From NCBI GenBank assembly GCA_001778355.1, contig MFGS01000014.1, forward strand, positions 10,019 through 21,079: DNA of 11,061 bases, read 5' to 3'. Each line of letters begins with the position of its first letter. The first letter of the stretch is position 1. The DNA comes from Candidatus Firestonebacteria bacterium RIFOXYA2_FULL_40_8 (GTDB lineage: Bacteria > Oederibacteriota > D2-FULL-39-29). Both the position numbers and the translations under genes were made by a program. Shown one piece after another: positions 6,477 through 11,061 of this stretch. The notes under the pieces are model-generated. The model searched no databases and was not told the DNA's origin. It saw only the letters and a program-made list of their open reading frames with translations.

Positions 6477-8975
6477 CTACTTGTAGTATTTAACCGTTGA
6501 GCACTCTTTGACAATATACTTATAGAATTCCGTATTCACGTACTCTCTGTTAAGAGCTCTCATTGACTCGTTTGTTTCCAATGCAAAACAACTTTTAGCC
6601 GTCAGTTCATTATTTGAGTTAAGTTTTACAACTTCCTGGTAATGTTTTATTGCTTTTGCCCGATAATCTGTATCCAGAAAGTATTCTCCCGAACGGAGTT
6701 CAAATTCTTTTTTTATTTCCGGAATATTGAAGGGATATTGTTCGTATCTCTCAGGATAATAGTTTCTAAATTTGTTTTTAACCCATTTTGATTGTGCAAA
6801 AGCATCTTTCACGGAAATATCTCCCAATCCTAATACAATCTTAAAACCACTGATCTCTAGCGAGTCATAAATACTACCCAGTGTATAATGTATTCCGGCT
6901 TTTAAAGCCGGATCCTTGACTTTTTTAAGCTCTAGCTGAAGTGAATGCATATATTTTGAGAACTCCAAAAGATTCATTTTCTGCCAATTTTCCTGCTTTA
7001 AAGGAAAAGGTATTTCCTTAGAAAACACTGCTGTTTTGTACGGAAATAATTTACTTCCGTTTAAAAGGCGAACCAAGGATGAAACAGAGAATAAACCTTC
7101 TTTTTCAAAATAGCTTTTTGGTATTCTGTTAAAATGATACAGCGCTTTTTCATAATTATCTTTCCGCATTTCCTTTATGCCTCTCAGATAGATAACATCA
7201 TTTTTATTTATATTAATCCCGGTGAGAATATAGGTAGTAAAAGGAGTCTTGTCGAGAGTCACAAGGTTCTTAAGACCTTTAAATCCGCTGTTTGAATCCA
7301 ACAAAAGCTCGAAATTATTAAGGTCTGAGTCATTTGAAATCACATCTAGCAGGTAATTACCGCATCTGGGTTCTAATGAGATATTATTCAAATAATCATC
7401 TTCCGCATCAATTGCATATAGAGACTTTGAACTTTTGTCATAATAGGGCTTTAACATGGCTTTTGACATACAAAGAGCAGCCCTTGGAATATCTTTTAGT
7501 TCAAGGAGTTTTTGCGAGCATAAAATAATAAAGGAACGTTTGAGTTTGTTATCATTGAAATCCGAAGCAAGTTTTTCGTCCCATGAGTAGATACCCTCGC
7601 CGGTGTTGTACTCCGGAGCTTTATCGTAATTGTTTTTTACATTGGAACTCCAAACAATATCCTGAAAAATACGCTTTTCAAGCTCTGGGGAAAAAGCTTT
7701 ATTTTCTTTTTTGACAAACAAAAGGGTTCCGGTAAGATGTATTTGACCGGCTGTAATTTTATCGGTTGTTTTACACGCTTCTGCTTTATTATACAACACC
7801 TCGGCTCTTGTAGTATCTCCATCAATAAGAGCTAAATAGGTCCCATACATATACCAGAGAGCGGGATTTTGTATATTTTTTGTGCCTCCCGCTTTTTCAC
7901 ACGAATTAATGAGTTCCTTGTACTTGCTTGAAGAAAAAAGTTTTTTAAAGAACCCGCTTATCCCTTCTTCATACTTGGTAACAATATTGGAATTGTCATG
8001 CATCAGTGTATCTTGTTCTATAAAATAAACTGTCTTTACAATTGAAGACTCCAAATTGGGTAAAGCCGGATTAATATCCAGTATCGCATTCAACAGCTCC
8101 GGCGGGCAATAGTTAGTAGTTGTCACCCTGAGCTGAAAAGCTGCTGTTTTAATCCGATCGCCGGCTTTAGAATTCATTAAATTTTTGTATACAGTATCAT
8201 CAAAATGCGCAACAGAACGTGTTGTCACGTAATTCAATTCAGGGCAATTAAGAGCTATCTCGCTGTAATATTTAAGGGCCTCTTCTTTCTCTCCCAAGCT
8301 TAATACCGCAAAAGCTTTATAACTAAGCGCTTTACATTTTATGAAAGAATTAATGCCTAACGGAGCCATTAACAAATCATAATCAGCTATTACTCTTTTG
8401 TAATCTCCTTTTTCGATAGAAAGACGGAGCGCCTGATAAGCATATCTTGCTTTTAGAAATCCATTTATAGTTTTGTCAGATGCTTTAGCCACGGCAAGTT
8501 TGTAATATCCTTCTGTATCAAGCACTGGTTCTTCCTTCTCTTTTTTGCTTTTCGAAAAAAACGATACCAAGCCGTCCACCCAACCTTTTCGGGGTGTCGA
8601 ATTTGACAACAAGAGGTTAACCTCGCCCATGAATTTAATATAATCGTCGGTATCTTTATACCCGGAGATAACCTTAGGTGGTTTGTCATTCAAAATTGTT
8701 CCGGTCAAACGGCTGCTTTTGTTTGCATCCAGTTTTAAAACTCCGGTAAAGTAACTCTCCCATTCTTTTTTCATGGCCGCTTCATAAGTATCAAAGGTTT
8801 TATCGGGAGTATTATATGTTCGCAAGAAATATGGATGAATAAGGGATAAAGAATCAATTTCACCGGGATAAGAATACCAGGGACCGCACGCAAGAACAGG
8901 TGCGCTTAAGCCAAGTAAAACAAGCAGAACGCTAAAAGTTATTATAAAGCTCTTTGATCTTTTCAGGTTTACCAT
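6477..8975 (-). CDS. Large exported TPR-like protein with Cys-Gly-Pro-Trp mature N-terminus, function unknown
   Basis: An 832-residue protein I cannot assign a function. Residues 1-29 are a signal peptide (NLKRSKS, then a long hydrophobic core) ending VLA before Cys30. VLAC is an acceptable though imperfect lipobox, so it may be a lipoprotein beginning CGPW. The rest is mostly helical, with TPR-like pairs around 157-245 (YYKLAVAKA..., ALKYYSEIALNCP), 368-402 (YGTYLALIDGDTTRAEVLYNKAEA), 595-625 (YLRGIKEMRKDNYEKALYHFNRIP) and 756-800 (AIKHYQEVVKL). The layout recalls large, poorly characterised TPR proteins with ACG-type N-termini in Bacteroidota (from memory, not searched). Its ATG lies inside the upstream lipoprotein gene, overlapping by 44 nt, with a good AGGAG at 8988-8984. 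The two are therefore co-translated and probably act together at the cell envelope. No catalytic motif is visible; a scaffolding or protein-binding role is inference. Confidence 0.85.
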   Translation of the reverse strand: MVNLKRSKSFIITFSVLLVLLGLSAPVLACGPWYSYPGEIDSLSLIHPYFLRTYNTPDKTFDTYEAAMKKEWESYFTGVLKLDANKSSRLTGTILNDKPPKVISGYKDTDDYIKFMGEVNLLLSNSTPRKGWVDGLVSFFSKSKKEKEEPVLDTEGYYKLAVAKASDKTINGFLKARYAYQALRLSIEKGDYKRVIADYDLLMAPLGINSFIKCKALSYKAFAVLSLGEKEEALKYYSEIALNCPELNYVTTRSVAHFDDTVYKNLMNSKAGDRIKTAAFQLRVTTTNYCPPELLNAILDINPALPNLESSIVKTVYFIEQDTLMHDNSNIVTKYEEGISGFFKKLFSSSKYKELINSCEKAGGTKNIQNPALWYMYGTYLALIDGDTTRAEVLYNKAEACKTTDKITAGQIHLTGTLLFVKKENKAFSPELEKRIFQDIVWSSNVKNNYDKAPEYNTGEGIYSWDEKLASDFNDNKLKRSFIILCSQKLLELKDIPRAALCMSKAMLKPYYDKSSKSLYAIDAEDDYLNNISLEPRCGNYLLDVISNDSDLNNFELLLDSNSGFKGLKNLVTLDKTPFTTYILTGININKNDVIYLRGIKEMRKDNYEKALYHFNRIPKSYFEKEGLFSVSSLVRLLNGSKLFPYKTAVFSKEIPFPLKQENWQKMNLLEFSKYMHSLQLELKKVKDPALKAGIHYTLGSIYDSLEISGFKIVLGLGDISVKDAFAQSKWVKNKFRNYYPERYEQYPFNIPEIKKEFELRSGEYFLDTDYRAKAIKHYQEVVKLNSNNELTAKSCFALETNESMRALNREYVNTEFYKYIVKECSTVKYYK

Positions 8976-10002
8976 CCGAGAATCTCCTTATAGTTTCATT
9001 ATCATAATGAAAAAGGCTTACTACAGTGTCAGAATCAATTATTAATTTCCCCTTGATTAGTTCTGTCAATTTCAGAGAATCAGAGAACTCACACCGATCA
9101 ATTTTGATTATATCATTTTTCCAGACTGTTTTTCTCCCTATATTAAAGTTGTCTGTTGCCCGGAAACGGTCTTTTGAATACTCTTTCAGGTTTTTATTGC
9201 CCAACAACTGTTCTAAATCTTCTTCGGGATAAAGTCGGACAAACTCTTTTTTGCTATTGTATTGGACAGCCCAGGAGTACACAGGGAGGATTATATCTGT
9301 TTTCAGAAGATACGGTTTCCGGCTTTTAAGATACTCTTTAGTCCCAACTGTATCTATAATCGAATTACTCTCATTATACTTTACCGGGGAGTGCAAATTA
9401 TAAAGCATAAGTCCCGTTCTTTCTACCGGCGGCACCCCGGTTTTTTCATAGTACTTCAATTGATGCAGGCGGAGAGTAACCGATAGTACTATTTTTGGAT
9501 CATATTTTCCAAGCTGCACTTTTAAATACTTGAGAAATGAAAAATAGCGTTCCTTTGTCCCCCCTGTCCAATCACAGTCTATCTGAACCTCGGGGTAATT
9601 CTTGACCCGGAATTCATTCTCGTAAGCTTTCAACTCAACGATAATTTTCTTTGAAAAATCATCCAGTTCTTCCGGCTTCATGGCTTTTAAAGCTTCCTGG
9701 GTTATAAATATCACAGGGACTATTTCGCCAAAACTGGCAGAGTTTTTTGAAACCAGCAATTTATTATCCGGAATCACTCTCTTACTTTCCGCATCAAGCA
9801 CAATATCAAATATTCTTACATATAACCTGTTTATTTTAAGAGAACCCAGGTAATCAATATCCTGCCCGGAGAGTTTAAGAGTCGTTTTCCAATAATAAAA
9901 AGCTCTTTTAACCGGGACACTAGGGATTTTTTGTTGACGATACGAGCAACTAAATAAGAAGAGCACTAAAATGACAAGCAAAATACATTTTTTAAAATCC
10001 AT
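8932..10002 (-). CDS. Lipoprotein with predicted TIM-barrel, glycoside-hydrolase-like domain (DUF3142-like)
   Basis: A 356-residue lipoprotein. Residues 1-18 are a signal sequence ending in a lipobox LFSC (16-19). Ser at +2 suggests outer-membrane rather than inner-membrane retention. Eight strand-like segments are spaced as in a (beta/alpha)8 barrel: RAFYYWKT (34), NRLYVRIFD (58), IVPVIFIT (94), VQIDCDWT (139), VLSVTLRLHQL (172), GLMLYNLH (197), DIILPVYSWA (236) and VVSLFHYDN (327). QIDCDWT, with two acids at the end of strand four, and the SVTLRLHQ and LPVYSWAV motifs recall an uncharacterised family annotated as glycoside-hydrolase-like (compare DUF3142), common in Bacteroidota. Activity is not proven. 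The upstream region (10003-10099) has a G-rich but imperfect ribosome site (GGGGTGGGG) and no convincing promoter. The 3' end overlaps the CGPW/TPR gene by 44 nt, forming a two-gene unit. Confidence 0.85.
   Translation of the reverse strand: MDFKKCILLVILVLFLFSCSYRQQKIPSVPVKRAFYYWKTTLKLSGQDIDYLGSLKINRLYVRIFDIVLDAESKRVIPDNKLLVSKNSASFGEIVPVIFITQEALKAMKPEELDDFSKKIIVELKAYENEFRVKNYPEVQIDCDWTGGTKERYFSFLKYLKVQLGKYDPKIVLSVTLRLHQLKYYEKTGVPPVERTGLMLYNLHSPVKYNESNSIIDTVGTKEYLKSRKPYLLKTDIILPVYSWAVQYNSKKEFVRLYPEEDLEQLLGNKNLKEYSKDRFRATDNFNIGRKTVWKNDIIKIDRCEFSDSLKLTELIKGKLIIDSDTVVSLFHYDNETIRRFSDGKPEKIKELYNNF
8984..8988 (-). promoter_or_regulatory. Ribosome binding site of the TPR-like gene, inside the upstream lipoprotein gene
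   Basis: AGGAG on the minus strand, eight bases before ATG 8975. It fixes the start of the large protein within the 3' end of the lipoprotein gene, so the 44-nt overlap is real rather than a start-calling artefact. Confidence 0.85.
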
Positions 10003-10048
10003 TGATTAAAAACCCCACCCCTTTATTTTATACTTATCTTTCAAGATT

Positions 10049-10093
10049 TTAGACTTTACAAACCTTAAAAACTTTATTAACCTTATAAACCTT
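10049..10093 (-). repeat. Five degenerate 9-nt tandem repeats downstream of the GH57 gene
   Basis: Read on the minus strand the units are AAGGTTTAT, AAGGTTAAT, AAAGTTTTT, AAGGTTTGT and AAAGTCTAA, a strict 9-nt period with consensus AARGTTTAT. The array fills half of the 97-nt gap between the branching enzyme and the lipoprotein gene and begins right after the palindrome at 10094-10111. No function is known to me. Confidence 0.65.
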
Positions 10094-10111
10094 GTCTACC
10101 TAAAGGTAGAC
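10094..10111. repeat. Perfect hairpin spanning the GH57 stop codon
   Basis: GTCTACCT-aa-AGGTAGAC on the plus strand, eight-base arms with a two-base centre. The TAG stop (10102-10100, minus strand) lies within it. The strand after it is not U-rich, so it is not a standard intrinsic terminator; it might protect the 3' end of the mRNA or act as a factor-assisted stop. Confidence 0.55.
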
Positions 10112-11061
10112 AGTATAATCAATTTCCGGGAAGATATTATCTTTGTACTCTATCCAGTTGAGCCACGGCAGATCGATTGAATTGCTGTTAATGTCTTCGT
10201 AAAGCTTGGTGAATCTGGAAAGATAATCTTTGGTGGCATTAACGGCGTAGCCCACATTGGTCTTGGTCTTCATAATGAAAGCCCAGTCGGAGGCCTGCGC
10301 GAGTAAGAGTTCTCTAGCCATCTGGTTTAAGGCGCGTTTTAAGGTGCCTTCCGCATCGGGTAATTTTGCCGCCATTTCACACATTCTATCCGCGGCTTTA
10401 TGCAGGTGCCTGTAAATCCAGTCATTACCGCCTTCCAGCCATACTTCGTGACTCCCTTTATATCCCCAGCTGGACTCACAAGGAGAACAAACCTGATTTT
10501 TCGGATACTCTTTAAGGTACTCGCTCGGAGTTATCATCTTAAAGGTATCCTGGTCATGATGAACTTTTCTAAGAAAGAAGTTGAGGAATTGCGGACCTTC
10601 ATACCACCAGTGGCCGTAAAGCTCGGCATCATAAGGCGCCACTATTATCGGTTTTCTATCCATCTTAGAAGCAAGGTGTTCCACCTGCTTTTCCCGGTTA
10701 AATACAAAATTCCCGGCATGTTCTGCCGCTTTATGGTCGGCAATCCAGGGGTCGTAAGCTTCTTTGTAATCAGAAGTGCCGGTAATTCTGTAGTATTTCA
10801 TACCCGTAAAAGTGCGGAGACCGCCTTCATTTATATAAGGTTTGATATAGTCAAAATCCAGATCAAAACCGACATCTCTGTAAAACTCTCTGTAATAGAA
10901 ATCCCCGGGATAGCCCTCTTTTGCACTCCATACCTGTTTGGAAGATTCTACATCTCTTGCAAATGCCGCCGTACCGTTTCTGGTAAAGACCGGCGCAAAG
11001 ATACCGTATTTAGGTTTAGGCTTGGCATAGTTTAAACCGTGGGAGTCGACAAAGAAAAAGT
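10100..11061 (-). CDS. GH57 1,4-alpha-glucan branching enzyme, N-terminus cut by window edge
   Basis: The C-terminal 319 residues of a GH57 glycogen/starch branching enzyme, which makes alpha-1,6 branches in alpha-glucan in the cytoplasm. The frame is open from the right edge at 11059; an internal Met at 10801 is not the start, because homologous sequence continues upstream (VDSHGLNYA, GIFAPVFTRNGTAAFARD, KEGYPGDFYYREFYRDVGFD). The hallmark APYDAELYGHWWYEGP contains the catalytic acid Asp (codon 10630-10628). WGYKGSHEVWLEGGNDW follows, then the C-terminal helical DUF1957-type region (LLLAQASDWAFIMKTKT...) ending DNIFPEIDYTVYL, where this family usually ends. The full-length family is about 520-530 residues, so roughly 200 residues, including the catalytic Glu, lie beyond the window. 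It points to glycogen storage in this organism. The TAG stop is buried in a perfect hairpin. Confidence 0.95.
   Translation of the reverse strand, partial: FFFVDSHGLNYAKPKPKYGIFAPVFTRNGTAAFARDVESSKQVWSAKEGYPGDFYYREFYRDVGFDLDFDYIKPYINEGGLRTFTGMKYYRITGTSDYKEAYDPWIADHKAAEHAGNFVFNREKQVEHLASKMDRKPIIVAPYDAELYGHWWYEGPQFLNFFLRKVHHDQDTFKMITPSEYLKEYPKNQVCSPCESSWGYKGSHEVWLEGGNDWIYRHLHKAADRMCEMAAKLPDAEGTLKRALNQMARELLLAQASDWAFIMKTKTNVGYAVNATKDYLSRFTKLYEDINSNSIDLPWLNWIEYKDNIFPEIDYTVYL

Noticed and set aside
9030..9070. Internal promoter for the TPR-like gene (TTGACA at 9070-9065, minus strand)
   Set aside because: The -35 is perfect but no acceptable -10 lies 16-18 bases downstream, and the position is inside a coding region.
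10400..11035. Plus-strand open frame of 211 codons opposite the GH57 gene
   Set aside because: The minus-strand GH57 reading frame is unmistakable here; the opposite frame shows no protein family features.

Overview
The window comes from a bacterium with a moderately AT-rich genome and a two-membrane envelope. It encodes an Sec-type signal peptide, lipobox lipoproteins and a secreted beta-helix protein with a FlgD/type-IX-like C-terminal Ig domain. It also encodes a GH57 glycogen branching enzyme and a B12-dependent glutamate mutase. That mix suggests an anaerobic, fermentative lineage of a candidate phylum such as Elusimicrobiota, Omnitrophota or Firestonebacteria. This placement is inference from gene style only. 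Every gene I can support lies on the minus strand, so the biological order runs from high to low coordinates.

Region 1 (11061 to 8900, read leftward): the C-terminal 60 % or so of a GH57 1,4-alpha-glucan branching enzyme, cut by the right edge. A short spacer follows, with a palindrome over the stop codon and five degenerate 9-nt repeats. Next comes a lipoprotein that looks like a TIM-barrel, glycoside-hydrolase-like protein. It overlaps by 44 nt a large (832 aa) exported protein with TPR-like segments and a Cys-Gly-Pro-Trp mature N-terminus. These two are clearly translated as a pair and their function is not known.

Region 2 (6476 to 4371): after a strong sigma70-type promoter, a GTG-initiated secreted right-handed beta-helix protein with a remnant FN3-like N-terminus and a C-terminal FlgD-like domain.

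Region 3 (4370 to 1): a second near-perfect promoter, a 174-nt leader carrying a palindromic mobile-looking repeat, and a GntR-type regulator. After another copy of the repeat in opposite orientation comes the glutamate mutase operon glmS-glmL-glmE. This encodes the B12-binding subunit, the actin-fold ATPase accessory protein and the catalytic subunit, the last cut by the left edge. The glm genes overlap or abut (TAATG, TAAATG) and so are translationally coupled. All substrate-contacting residues I know for GlmE are present. The order S-L-E matches the clostridial methylaspartate pathway, so methylaspartate ammonia-lyase would be expected just beyond position 1. The GntR gene next door is the obvious candidate regulator.

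The least explained parts are the coupled lipoprotein/TPR pair, the two inverted palindromic repeats bracketing the GntR gene (each flanked by short direct repeats), and the degenerate 7-nt and 9-nt intergenic repeats. I see no rRNA, tRNA, CRISPR array or transposase gene.
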